Assembly: GCF_003208175.1 (NCBI RefSeq)
Contig: NZ_QKMR01000012.1
Coordinates: 82,150 to 146,149, forward strand
Direction of reading: 5' to 3'
DNA length: 64,000 nt
Source of the DNA: Ruminiclostridium sufflavum DSM 19573
GTDB taxonomy: Bacteria > Bacillota > Clostridia > Acetivibrionales > DSM-1351
Made by a program: the position numbers and the translations under genes. Numbering within the stretch: the first letter of the stretch is position 1; the number at the start of each line of letters is the position of its first letter. The notes under the pieces were generated by a model. It was not told the DNA's origin. It ran no database searches and saw only the letters and a list, made by a program, of their open reading frames with translations. Shown one piece after another: positions 8,422-16,994 of this stretch.

Positions 8422-9501
8422 ATGTTTTTTTTGCAAATTGCACTTACCTTGCCGTTGATGGTTTTAGCCGAAATTATGTTATACAGGTATTTCAACCTGA
8501 GAGGAATGACCTACAAAAGGACATTATCCGAAAGTGCTGTTTTTGAGGGCGAGAAGATTTTTATGGTTGAAGATATAGAGAATAATAATTTCCTTCCAAT
8601 AGCATGGATGAAGGCGGAATCTTTGATTAATCCCAATTTGAGACTCGGCGCTGCTAAAAACATACAGACATCTCAGGGAGGATACCATAGAAGCGTTTTT
8701 TCAATAATGCCCTTTTACCGTCTGAGGAGAACCTATGAAATGACCTGTATGCTGAGAGGTGACTATAGCGTAGGGAATGTAACCATTACCGCGGGAGACA
8801 TATTCGGATTGATGTCCAAAATCGTTACATATGATAATGAAACAAGGCTGCTGGTGTATCCCAAGCCCTTGAATATGGAGGAAATGGTAAAATGCTTTCA
8901 CTCCTTGCAGGGAGATGCGGTGGTGAGGCGCTTTATAAACCCTGATCCTTTTTTTGTTGCAGGTGTAAGAGAATACCAGACGGGAGATCCCATGTATTCT
9001 GTGAATTGGAAGGCAACTGCCCGTACCAATTCCTTGCAGGTATATAAGTATGATTATACTGCAAACTCAAATATTATTATTCTTTTTAATATTGATGCCG
9101 ACAGCAGACAGGATTTGCTTCCTAACGAAGAGGAGGGAAAAAGAATTGAATATGGTATTCATTTTTGTGCGGCTGTTGTTGAAAGGATGATAAGCTTAGG
9201 TATTGCAACGGGATTTTGCTCAAATGGTCATTTCAGAGAGGAAGAGGACTTCGTAAGCATCCCTTCACGCTGCAGCAGACCACAGCTTTATACTGTTTTT
9301 GAGGCCTTGGCTAAGCTGCGGCTTAATAGGGCGATATCCTTTCACACATTGATAAAGACAGTAAGAAATACAATACCGAAGGAAACAGACGTTTTAATCA
9401 TATCCCTTTATACTGATGAAAGAATTGAGGAGGAAATTTTTGAACTCAGACGAAGCGGACATCAGGTGGAAAAGTGGGTGATTCCGGAAGGAGAGGTGTA
9501 G
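8422..9501 (+). CDS. DUF58 domain protein, MoxR partner
   Basis: 359 residues. One N-terminal hydrophobic anchor (FFLQIALTLPLMVLAEIMLY), then a beta-rich region, then the DUF58 signature RRFINPDPFFVAGVREYQTG followed by DPMYSVNWKATAR near residues 170-200. The C-terminal third resembles a von Willebrand A-like fold (NIIILFNIDADS; DVLIISLYTDERIEEE). The start has an excellent AAGGAGG site. Together with the MoxR ATPase and the membrane protein downstream it forms the widespread MoxR-DUF58 module, whose biochemical role is not settled. Confidence 0.9.
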   Translation: MFFLQIALTLPLMVLAEIMLYRYFNLRGMTYKRTLSESAVFEGEKIFMVEDIENNNFLPIAWMKAESLINPNLRLGAAKNIQTSQGGYHRSVFSIMPFYRLRRTYEMTCMLRGDYSVGNVTITAGDIFGLMSKIVTYDNETRLLVYPKPLNMEEMVKCFHSLQGDAVVRRFINPDPFFVAGVREYQTGDPMYSVNWKATARTNSLQVYKYDYTANSNIIILFNIDADSRQDLLPNEEEGKRIEYGIHFCAAVVERMISLGIATGFCSNGHFREEEDFVSIPSRCSRPQLYTVFEALAKLRLNRAISFHTLIKTVRNTIPKETDVLIISLYTDERIEEEIFELRRSGHQVEKWVIPEGEV

Positions 9502-9504
9502 GGC

Positions 9505-10773
9505 TTGGCAGGCTTGTTTTTAGTGACATGTATGATGGAGTGCTTTGCACTTGTACCAATAGGCTTTGTTGTTTTTCAGTTTTTTTTGCCCGGTGGCAGT
9601 GCATTTATACTGTCACTGGCATTATGCGGTGTATCTGCCGCTGCATACTGTTTGTGCCGTTTCAGGCTGAAGACATATATATACAGAATTATATCGGTTT
9701 TGGCCTCGGCTGCAATTGCATATCTTGCGGCCGGCAGCGAGAGTATTCTTTTGAAGATAGTTTTTGTTATATGCCTTTATATCTTTTTAAATGCGAGAAG
9801 AGAGATGAATCCTGATAAAAGCTTGGCTGTGCAAACAGCGGCGGCGGCTTTGCTTTTTAATATACTTCTGGCCTTTATTGCTTCAAAAGGCATAGCCGGG
9901 ATTTCAGAGCTGTATAGCAATGCTGCTGTTCTTATTTCTACTGTTTCAGCTGTAATCTTGCTGATATTGAAGCAAACTGACGATTCACGCAGGTTTGGCA
10001 AGAATAATATGAGAATCGGCAGTACCCAGCGCAGAAATAACAGAACCTTTGCAATTGCTTCACTGCTGCTTCTTTTTGGAGTGAGTGCCGTTGGACAGGT
10101 TCAAAACATATACCGGTTTGCAATAAGTATTATTGCAGGGCTTATAAATGGTTTGGGATACTTGTTGGGCATTATTGGGTTTAAGGAGACTCAAAAGAGT
10201 ATTCAGCCTGATTTACAGGCGAATGTGGAGTCGGCGGAGCCTTCCATGCTCCAGAGAATAATAGAGGCGGTTGTAAAAGTACTGATTATAGCCGCATTAT
10301 TGTCATTAGCCATATTAACGGTTTACTTTTTTATCAGGTCAGTAATAAAGCTTATTATCAGAATTACAAATTGGCTCAGAAATGGAGAGAGAATAACAGA
10401 CAGGTCTTATGAGGACGGTCATATCGATGAAAAGCAGAGCTTGTACAGAAGAAATCTGATTAACATGGCAAGAAAGGTCAGTAAGAGAGCAGCGGGCTTA
10501 TTTTCAAGGGAGATACCATATAATAGATTACCAAACGGTATAGAAAAGACAAGAAGGCTTTTCCGGCATTATAGAGATAAAGCGGCACTGGCAGGTGTTC
10601 ATATGACAAAAGCGGCAACCGCTGAAGAAATTTGCAGGAGTGTGTCTGATATAGCACCGGAAACAAAGGAATTCAATACCTTGATGGCCAAGTGCTATTC
10701 GGCTGCGCGTTATGGGGAGACGGCGCCTGCAGCTCAAGAATTAAGCAGGCTTGAAGAAGACTTGTTAAGATAG
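9505..10773 (+). CDS. Membrane protein of the MoxR-DUF58 operon (DUF4129-like tail)
   Basis: 422 residues beginning at a TTG (9505) nine bases after GGAAGGAGAGG; the gene starts 4 bases after the DUF58 gene ends. It has about six membrane segments in residues 1-150, another two near 175-230, one near 255-280, and a cytosolic C-terminus. That tail (TRRLFRHYRDKAALAGVHMT; AATAEEICRSV; NTLMAKCYSAARYGE) looks like the DUF4129 domain that normally follows a transglutaminase core in this operon type. Here no transglutaminase domain is present, so the protein may be a shortened equivalent. The rare start codon suggests coupling to upstream translation. Confidence 0.7.
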   Translation: MAGLFLVTCMMECFALVPIGFVVFQFFLPGGSAFILSLALCGVSAAAYCLCRFRLKTYIYRIISVLASAAIAYLAAGSESILLKIVFVICLYIFLNARREMNPDKSLAVQTAAAALLFNILLAFIASKGIAGISELYSNAAVLISTVSAVILLILKQTDDSRRFGKNNMRIGSTQRRNNRTFAIASLLLLFGVSAVGQVQNIYRFAISIIAGLINGLGYLLGIIGFKETQKSIQPDLQANVESAEPSMLQRIIEAVVKVLIIAALLSLAILTVYFFIRSVIKLIIRITNWLRNGERITDRSYEDGHIDEKQSLYRRNLINMARKVSKRAAGLFSREIPYNRLPNGIEKTRRLFRHYRDKAALAGVHMTKAATAEEICRSVSDIAPETKEFNTLMAKCYSAARYGETAPAAQELSRLEEDLLR

Positions 10774-10800
10774 CTGCTTGCAGAGGCAAGCAGCTTTTTT
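10772..10800 (+). terminator. Intrinsic terminator of the MoxR operon
   Basis: AGCTGCTTGC (10772-10781) pairs perfectly with GCAAGCAGCT (10786-10795), followed by six or seven T. It overlaps the stop codon of the membrane-protein gene. Confidence 0.92.
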
Positions 10801-10823
10801 ACAGCCGGATTTTTAACAGCAGG

Positions 10824-10877
10824 TTGACAATTATTATATATTAATATATAGTGGTTTTATACAGAACCACTATTTTT
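10824..10877 (+). promoter_or_regulatory. Promoter with a dyad at the start site, upstream of the TrmB-like gene
   Basis: TTGACA (10824-10829), 17 bases, then TATAGT (10847-10852). ATAGTGGTT (10848-10856) and AACCACTAT (10865-10873) form a perfect 9-bp dyad spanning the -10 box and the expected start point, followed by TTTTT. It could be the operator of the regulator encoded downstream (autoregulation) or an early attenuator hairpin. Confidence 0.65.
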
Positions 10878-10972
10878 CTGTAAACTACAGGCTGAGTTTT
10901 GAGTTGTTTTTGAATTCTTAGAATGTTAAAATTATAAGGTCGGATTGACAGGCTTGTGAAAGGTAGGCTGGA

Positions 10973-11662
10973 ATGGATGTTATAGATGCTTTGATGAATA
11001 CAGGCTTTACAAAGCATGAATCAATACTGTATGTTGCTTTATGCAGGGAAGGTGAATTAACCGGATATGAAGCTTCGAAATTAACCGGTATTTCAAGGTC
11101 AAATGCATATCTTGGCTTAGCGGGGCTTTCAGATAAGGGCGGTGCATATAAAATAAACGGAGAGACCTTAAGGTATGCTCCTGTAGATTCTTACGAGCTG
11201 GCAGAAAATCTGAAAAGAAAGTTTTATCAGATTTTTAGGATTATTGAGGAGGAGGTTCCTCAGGTTAATAAATCAAAGGATACCTTTATAACAATCAGCG
11301 GTGAGGAGCAAATTCTGAATAAAATGAAGAACCTTATTAATCAGGCTCAATACAGGATATATATTTCAATCCACGGAAAACAGCTTGATTTTGTGCTCGG
11401 TGAACTGAAGGCTGCAAAAATAAGAGGCTTGAAGGTTGTAGTAATAGCATCGGAAGGTATCGGGCTCGAGGATATGATTTGCTATAAGGCACAGATAAGC
11501 TTCGGAAGCTTCAGGCTGATTACTGATTCCTCAAATGTCCTGACAGGACAGCTTAACGGAGCAAATTCCACGGGCTTGTTTTCAATGAATCAAAATTTAG
11601 TTGATGTTATAAAGGATTCTCTGACAAACGAAATTAAACTGATTCAAATAGAAAATAAATAA
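10973..11662 (+). CDS. TrmB-family transcriptional regulator
   Basis: 229 residues. The N-terminal winged helix (residues 1-75) reads GFTKHESILYVALCREGELT, then GYEASKLTGISRSNAYLGLA as the recognition part. A short helical linker follows, then a phospholipase-D-like effector domain (ITISGEEQILNKMKNLINQA; LKVVVIASEGIG). This matches TrmB/sugar-sensing regulators, which bind a small ligand in the second domain. The start follows AAGGTAGG. It lies just upstream of lysA, and its own promoter carries a strong dyad. The ligand is unknown; diaminopimelate/lysine is a guess based on position alone. Confidence 0.8.
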   Translation: MDVIDALMNTGFTKHESILYVALCREGELTGYEASKLTGISRSNAYLGLAGLSDKGGAYKINGETLRYAPVDSYELAENLKRKFYQIFRIIEEEVPQVNKSKDTFITISGEEQILNKMKNLINQAQYRIYISIHGKQLDFVLGELKAAKIRGLKVVVIASEGIGLEDMICYKAQISFGSFRLITDSSNVLTGQLNGANSTGLFSMNQNLVDVIKDSLTNEIKLIQIENK

Positions 11663-11714
11663 CCTTTTAAAAATGTAAAATCATAATAAATATTAATAAC
11701 GCGGAGGTACCAAA

Positions 11715-12965
11715 ATGACTGAATACTATTCAACACAAACTAATTTTTACGGGGATTCCAGTCCTGAAAAGCTGATTAAGGAATATGGGAGTCCATTATA
11801 TGTTTATAATGAGAAAATTTTAAGACAGCATTGCAGGGATATGAAGAATCTGGTTGATTATCCCAACTTCATCCCCAATTATTCAATCAAGGCGAATTCT
11901 AATCTTCAAATAATTAAAACTGTTCATGAAGAGGGCTTGAGGGCTGATGCAATGTCTGCGGGGGAAATACGGCTTTTGCTTCATGCAGGATATAAGCCCG
12001 AGGAGTTGTTTTTTGTACCGAACAATGTTTCGGAGGCAGAATTAAGGTATGCCGTAGAAAACGGAGTTCTGGTAAGTGTGGATTCACTGTCACAGCTGGA
12101 GCTTTTAGGCAAAATAAATCCGGGCGGAAATGCCGCTGTCAGATTTAATCCGGGTGTGGGAGCAGGTCATCATGAAAAGGTTGTAACTGCGGGAAAGAAA
12201 ACAAAGTTTGGAGTTAATATTGATTGTGTTGCACAGGTTAAAGAGATTGCAAAAAAGTATAATCTGAGGATTTGCGGAGTAAACCAGCATATCGGCTCTT
12301 TGTTCATGGAAGGTGATTCATATATAGAGGGAGTCAAGTCATTACTGTCGGTAGCCGGGCAGTTTGAGGATATTGATTTTGTTGATATGGGAGGAGGCTT
12401 CGGCATTCCTTATAAAAAGCAGGAGGGACAGGCTTCGCTTGATCTGGCAAGCTTCAGGGAAAAGCTTACAAAGGTTCTGGAGCAATGGACCGATAAATAC
12501 GGCAAAAAGATATTATTCAAATCTGAGCCCGGAAGATACATTGTGGCAGAATGCGGAATATTGCTGGGAACAGTTTACGCTGTAAAGAACAATTATGCAC
12601 ATCGGTATGTGGGCACAGACATTGGCTTTAATGTTTTGGCAAGACCGGTAATGTATGATTCGCATCATGATATTGAGGCTTATAGGGACGGCAAGCCGTT
12701 AAATGCCGAAGCCGCAGAGGAAGTAACCGTAGTCGGGAATATTTGTGAAAGCGGAGACATTATTGCAAAGGACAGAGCCTTGCCGGCAATACAGGAGGGG
12801 GATATACTGGGAATAATGGATGCAGGTGCTTACGGCTTTGCCATGAGCTCAAATTACAATATGAGGTTAAGACCTGCCGAGGTTATGATAAGGGAAAACG
12901 GCGAAGCCGTACTTATCAGACGAAGAGATACCTTTGAGGATTTGATTGCCCCTTTTAATGTATAA
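11715..12965 (+). CDS. lysA: Diaminopimelate decarboxylase
   Basis: 416 residues, the usual length. Converts meso-2,6-diaminopimelate to lysine with pyridoxal phosphate, the last step of lysine synthesis. Lys59 in YSIKANSN is the PLP lysine. MGGGFGIPY (225-233) and EPGRYIV (271-277) bind the cofactor phosphate, HIGS is at 192-195, and Cys344 in CESGD is the substrate-contacting residue contributed across the dimer. The start has GCGGAGG. The lone gene follows the TrmB-like regulator by about 50 bases, so the two may be cotranscribed. Carboxynorspermidine decarboxylase is a related alternative but would be shorter. Confidence 0.88.
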   Translation: MTEYYSTQTNFYGDSSPEKLIKEYGSPLYVYNEKILRQHCRDMKNLVDYPNFIPNYSIKANSNLQIIKTVHEEGLRADAMSAGEIRLLLHAGYKPEELFFVPNNVSEAELRYAVENGVLVSVDSLSQLELLGKINPGGNAAVRFNPGVGAGHHEKVVTAGKKTKFGVNIDCVAQVKEIAKKYNLRICGVNQHIGSLFMEGDSYIEGVKSLLSVAGQFEDIDFVDMGGGFGIPYKKQEGQASLDLASFREKLTKVLEQWTDKYGKKILFKSEPGRYIVAECGILLGTVYAVKNNYAHRYVGTDIGFNVLARPVMYDSHHDIEAYRDGKPLNAEAAEEVTVVGNICESGDIIAKDRALPAIQEGDILGIMDAGAYGFAMSSNYNMRLRPAEVMIRENGEAVLIRRRDTFEDLIAPFNV

Positions 12966-13194
12966 TTAATATCTTTGAGCTGAATAAAATAATAGGAACA
13001 ATTCTTCTGTCATTGTCATATTAATATAATAGAGTCTTTAGAACAGCAGCCTTATTAATGTCGTATTGTCTCAAGCATAAACGCGGCTATGCGATATTAG
13101 GCTGAAAAGAATTTTAATGCTTTGTATAAATAGGCTGAAAGCCGGACTCTTAAATAATTATGACTTTATAAAAGGTCATAGGCAGGAGGCAATG

Positions 13195-13440
13195 ATGGGA
13201 AGTTCAGAATTAGATAATGTGAACTGGAAAGGCAATAGCCAGAAGATGTTCAAAATTATTCTGGAGGCTGTTCCTCCGATGTTTAAATCTACGGTTAAGC
13301 ATGAAGTGGAAGCATGGATTAGTAAAAACAACGTAAGTGAAGTAACTGAAGAATTAGTTCTTCAAGCCTTTAAGGAAAAGGCTCCAAAGCCTATGTGGAA
13401 TAAACTGTTTCCTCAATTGGATGCAATGAAAACAGAATAA
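13195..13440 (+). CDS. Small PCP_red-like domain protein
   Basis: 81 residues from the ATG at 13195, five bases after GGAGG (13185-13189). Another ATG directly precedes it, and the frame runs back to 13117 without a ribosome site. The sequence MFKIILEAVPPMFKSTVKHE then IEAW-like VEAWISKNNVSEVTEELV and KAPKPMW resembles the small helical domain found at the C-terminus of light-independent protochlorophyllide reductase subunit B (PCP_red), which also occurs as a free protein in non-phototrophs. Its role there is unknown. The assignment rests on pattern memory and is moderate. Confidence 0.55.
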   Translation: MGSSELDNVNWKGNSQKMFKIILEAVPPMFKSTVKHEVEAWISKNNVSEVTEELVLQAFKEKAPKPMWNKLFPQLDAMKTE

Positions 13441-13469
13441 CAATTAAAACAACTTATTATTAATGAGAT

Positions 13470-13515
13470 TTGAGTGGAGCTTTTTTTAAGCAGTTTCGCT
13501 CAATTTCTTTTTTTT
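13470..13515 (+). terminator. Terminator after the PCP_red-like gene
   Basis: TTGAGTG (13470-13476) pairs with CGCTCAA (13497-13503), followed by TTTCTTTTTTTT. It separates the small gene from the glycine-riboswitch transcript. Confidence 0.65.
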
Positions 13516-13601
13516 ACAAGGAATTATTACAGGGACAAGAGGCTGTGTTTTTTTAGATATAAATATTGTATTAAAAAAATAATAAAAACTTAGTTATTTC
13601 C

Positions 13602-13630
13602 TTGACATGATTTGTTAATTTAACTATAAT
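13602..13630 (+). promoter_or_regulatory. Consensus promoter of the riboswitch-controlled serine operon
   Basis: TTGACA (13602-13607), exactly 17 bases, then TATAAT (13625-13630). Transcription would begin near 13637, about 35 bases before the first glycine aptamer. Confidence 0.88.
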
Positions 13631-13670
13631 AAATTTATTCTATAAATGAATATAGTCGGATGATTGTTGT

Positions 13671-13828
13671 GGGAGAGACGTTTTATTTTTTTTATGTAAA
13701 ACTCACCGAAGGAGTAGCACTCTCAGGTAATAGAGACTACAGCAGGACGGACCTCTGGAGAGACCAGTGACGGCGCCGAAGGGGCAAGAGCTTTTAAGAG
13801 CTTAATCTCTCAGGCAAAAGGACAGAGT
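13671..13828 (+). promoter_or_regulatory. Tandem glycine riboswitch (gcvT type)
   Basis: Two aptamers in series. The first runs from GGGAGAGAC (13671) through ACTCACCGAAGGAGTAGCA and CTCTCAGGTAATAGAGACTA to about 13750. The second has GGAGAGACC (13757), the diagnostic GGCGCCGAAGGGGCAA (13782) and CTCTCAGGCAAAAGGACAG ending near 13827. These are the conserved core strands of the glycine riboswitch class, which binds glycine cooperatively. It sits between a consensus promoter and a hairpin with a U tract, in front of an aminotransferase and serA, so it should control serine synthesis by premature termination. Whether glycine turns it on or off cannot be read with certainty. Confidence 0.93.
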
Positions 13829-13907
13829 ATGAAAAGTGCAATAGCACTGTTTTTGTGTGCAGCAGAAGCAGTGTTGCTTGTCAGCTTGTGTTTTTGGTGT
13901 ATTTTAG

Positions 13908-13937
13908 AGGTCAAATATTATTATTTGACCTTTTGTT
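13908..13937 (+). terminator. Expression-platform terminator of the glycine riboswitch
   Basis: AGGTCAAATA (13908-13917) pairs perfectly with TATTTGACCT (13922-13931), followed by TTTGTT. A second, weaker hairpin AGTGC AATA GCACT with GTTTTTGTG lies nearer the aptamer (about 13835-13853), and the following CAGTG...GCT can compete for its 3' arm. Either could be the regulated structure. Confidence 0.75.
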
Positions 13938-14008
13938 ATACCTGTTTTTAAGTATAAATTAAGATATCAATATTATAAGATAATTATTATAAATTGGAGG
14001 AGAAAGTA

Positions 14009-15160
14009 ATGGAAAAAGAAAAGCTGCTTATGACACCGGGACCGACAATGATTCCGCCAAGAGTGCTGGAGGTTATGAGAAGACAAATCATTCACCACAG
14101 AACGAAGGAATTTGAAGCTATATTTGATGGATTGGAGGAGGATTTAAGGTTTGTATTTCAAACTAAAAATCCTGTATTAGTATTGGCATCATCAGGGACC
14201 GGAGCTATGGAATCCGCCGTAGTAAATCTTTTTTCACCGGGTGATAAGGTGCTTGCTGTAAGCATCGGAAATTTCGGCGACAGATTTGCAGAGATAGCTG
14301 CCGCTTACGGATTAAGGGTTCAGAAGCTGGCGGTAAAATGGGGAGAAGCCGTTAATATTGCTGATGTCAGAAAAATACTTGACGAGGATGCAAATAATGA
14401 GATAAAGGCTGTTCTGGTTACTCATAATGAGACTTCAACAGGTGTTACCAATGATATAGAGGCAATAGGAAAGCTTACAAAGGATACTGAAAGATTGCTG
14501 GTGGTTGATGCAATCAGTTCATTGGGAGGCTTGGAGCTTAAAATGGACGAATGGGGGCTTGATGTTGTCGTAACAGGTTCTCAGAAGGCGCTGATGGCAC
14601 CTCCGGGACTGGCATATGTGGGTATAAGTGACAAGGGCTGGAAGGCGGTAGAAAATTCAAAGCTGCCGAAGTTCTATTGGGATTACAAAAAATATAAAAA
14701 AGGCTTGATGAAGGCAGGAGAAAATCCTCCTTATACACCGGCTATAACAATTATGACGGCACAGGCAGAGGCATTGAAGATGATTAAGGAGGAAGGCCTT
14801 GAAAATGTTTATGCAAGGCATAAAAAGCTTGCATTGGCAACTCAGGCAGGTATAAGGGCTCTTGGCTTAGAATTGCTTCCGGAACAGGAGGTTTCTTCAT
14901 ACATAATTACTGCTGTAAAAGCGCCGGAAGGAATAGATATAGCAAAAGTAATTAAGACCTTGAATTTAAAATATGATATTATGATAACCGGCGGTCAGAA
15001 GGATTTAAAAGGAAAGATATTCAGAATAGGACACTGCGGATATACAGACGGCCTTGACCTGATTAAGACCTTTGCCGCGCTGGAATACGCCTTGAGCGAG
15101 GCGGGCAGCAGGGTAGAAATGGGAGCTGCTGTAGGAGCTGTTCAAAAAGCTCTTCGGTAA
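14009..15160 (+). CDS. Class V aminotransferase of serine biosynthesis (alanine/serine-glyoxylate family)
   Basis: 383 residues from the ATG at 14009; GGAGGAG (13996-14002) precludes the in-frame TTG at 13994. The protein starts LLMTPGPTMIPPRVLEVM, typical of the alanine-glyoxylate/serine-pyruvate branch of fold-type I enzymes. Asp167 (VVDAISSLGG) and Lys193 (VTGSQKALMAPPG) bind PLP. In clostridia this gene paired with serA is thought to supply the phosphoserine or serine transamination step. The glycine riboswitch upstream and serA 87 bases downstream agree with that. Purine catabolism (PucG) or glyoxylate detoxification is less likely here. Confidence 0.88.
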   Translation: MEKEKLLMTPGPTMIPPRVLEVMRRQIIHHRTKEFEAIFDGLEEDLRFVFQTKNPVLVLASSGTGAMESAVVNLFSPGDKVLAVSIGNFGDRFAEIAAAYGLRVQKLAVKWGEAVNIADVRKILDEDANNEIKAVLVTHNETSTGVTNDIEAIGKLTKDTERLLVVDAISSLGGLELKMDEWGLDVVVTGSQKALMAPPGLAYVGISDKGWKAVENSKLPKFYWDYKKYKKGLMKAGENPPYTPAITIMTAQAEALKMIKEEGLENVYARHKKLALATQAGIRALGLELLPEQEVSSYIITAVKAPEGIDIAKVIKTLNLKYDIMITGGQKDLKGKIFRIGHCGYTDGLDLIKTFAALEYALSEAGSRVEMGAAVGAVQKALR

Positions 15161-15247
15161 GCTGTAGTGCCATATGGCACTGAAGTATTCAAAAGTCAGC
15201 TGTGTTAATTAACATTTATTAAGTTTTATTTAGGAGGAAGTAAGGTT

Positions 15248-16855
15248 ATGAAGATTATTGTTACTGAAAGAATAGCAGATGATGGTATAGAACACCTCAA
15301 AAAAGACGGTCATGAGGTTGACGTTAAATATGGGATATCACATGAGGAATTGCTTCAAATAATTCAAAATTATGATTCTATTATAGTAAGAAGTGTTACA
15401 AAAATAAATGAGGAGCTCATAACAAAGGGAACAAATCTGAAGGTTGTAGGACGTGCGGGTAATGGTGTTGATAACATAGATCTTCCTGCCTGCACAAAGA
15501 GAGGAATTATTGTTGTTAACACTCCCGAAAGCAATAGCATGGCAGCTGCCGAACTGGCTGTGGGCTTGGCATATGCAATATTCAGAAACATACCTCAGGC
15601 TCATTGGGCGGGAAAGGACAAAAAGGATTTCAGAAGAAATAAATTTTTGGGAAATGAGCTGGACCAGAAGACAGTAGGTGTAATCGGTTTAGGCAGAATA
15701 GGTTCAATTGTTGCCTCAAAATTGAAAGGATCAAATATGAGGGCTATAGCATATGATCCGTATATAACCGATGAAAAGTTTGACAAGCTTGGGGTTGAGA
15801 GATGCGAGACTCTGAACGATTTACTCGGACAGGCAGATTTGATTACCATTCACACTCCCAAGACAGCCGAAACAATAAACATAATTAATGAAGAGCAGAT
15901 AAAGCTGTGCAAAGAAGGTGTCAGGATAGTTAATGCGGCACGGGGAGGCCTTGTTAATGAAGCTGCGCTTTATAACGGAATTAAATCCGGCAAGGTGGCA
16001 GCGGCAGCATTGGATGTACTCAGTCCTGAACCGAATTATGACAAGAAGCCTGAAGATCAGGATTACGAAAATAAGCTGTTTGAGCTTGATAATGTGATAA
16101 TCACTCCTCATTTAGGTGCATCTACAGATGAAGCAAATTACAATGTCGGTACCTGCGTTGCCGAGCTGGTGGCTGATGCGCTGAGAGGAGATATGGTCGC
16201 GGCCGTAAACATGCCTCCTATGAAAAACAGAGAGGTTGGTGAAATGAAGCCTTATGTTGACTTGGCGGAAATGCTGGGTAAAATATACTATCAGGCTGAA
16301 AAGGATACCGTTAACAAGATTGAGATACTATATAGCGGCGAATCAGCCGAAAAAGAGACAAAATTATTATCTCTGTCCGTATTAAAGGGCTTTCTTGATG
16401 TTGTGGTAAAAGAAAAGGTAAACTATGTCAATGCGGAGCTTATTGCAAAAAATATGGGAATCTCACTGGTTGAAAGCAAAAGCTCAACCCTTGAAAAATA
16501 TACAAATCTTATTACAGTCAAGTTTACAACAAAAGCAAAGACAATTGCAGTAGCCGGGACTATATTCGCAAAGCAGGAGATAAGAATTGTTGATTTCTTT
16601 GGCTACAAATTGGATTTTGACCCCACTCCGTATGTTCTGGCGATACAAAATGTTGACCAGCCGGGTATAATCGGGCAGATAGGCACAATACTGGGAGCAA
16701 ACAACATAAATATTGCTGCAATGCAATGGAGCAGGAAGCAGGGCGGTGAAAAGGCGGTTGCCTTTATAAGTGTCGACTGCGAAGTTGACACCAAGGTAAT
16801 TAATCTGCTGAAGGAAATAAAGGGCGTTTTAAAGGCTACATTACTGAAATTCTAA
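15248..16855 (+). CDS. serA: D-3-phosphoglycerate dehydrogenase, long form
   Basis: 535 residues, matching the long SerA type with catalytic, NAD, intervening (ASB) and ACT domains. It oxidises 3-phosphoglycerate to 3-phosphohydroxypyruvate, the first step of serine synthesis. VIGLGRIGS (145-153) binds NAD. NAARGGLVNE supplies the catalytic Arg, LSPEP the Glu, and TPHLGAST the His. The ACT domain at about 460-530 (YVLAIQNVDQPGIIGQIGTI) is the usual site of serine feedback. Its start follows AGGAGGAAG, and the gene shares the riboswitch transcript with the aminotransferase before it. No separate promoter is seen. Confidence 0.97.
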   Translation: MKIIVTERIADDGIEHLKKDGHEVDVKYGISHEELLQIIQNYDSIIVRSVTKINEELITKGTNLKVVGRAGNGVDNIDLPACTKRGIIVVNTPESNSMAAAELAVGLAYAIFRNIPQAHWAGKDKKDFRRNKFLGNELDQKTVGVIGLGRIGSIVASKLKGSNMRAIAYDPYITDEKFDKLGVERCETLNDLLGQADLITIHTPKTAETINIINEEQIKLCKEGVRIVNAARGGLVNEAALYNGIKSGKVAAAALDVLSPEPNYDKKPEDQDYENKLFELDNVIITPHLGASTDEANYNVGTCVAELVADALRGDMVAAVNMPPMKNREVGEMKPYVDLAEMLGKIYYQAEKDTVNKIEILYSGESAEKETKLLSLSVLKGFLDVVVKEKVNYVNAELIAKNMGISLVESKSSTLEKYTNLITVKFTTKAKTIAVAGTIFAKQEIRIVDFFGYKLDFDPTPYVLAIQNVDQPGIIGQIGTILGANNINIAAMQWSRKQGGEKAVAFISVDCEVDTKVINLLKEIKGVLKATLLKF

Positions 16856-16994
16856 AAATTAATAAAATAATGGATAGCTGCGATACGTATAATCAGTCAA
16901 TTTGAAATTTTTCGTAGAAAAGTAATTAAATTTGTAATACAATATATATATTCTTAGCATTTAGACTGCTAAATAATAACATTGGAGGAGTTAT

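Noticed and set aside
9474..9815. 113-codon frame beginning near the end of the DUF58 gene
   Set aside because: It is out of frame with and inside the membrane-protein gene at 9505, is Cys-rich without pattern, and lacks a ribosome site.
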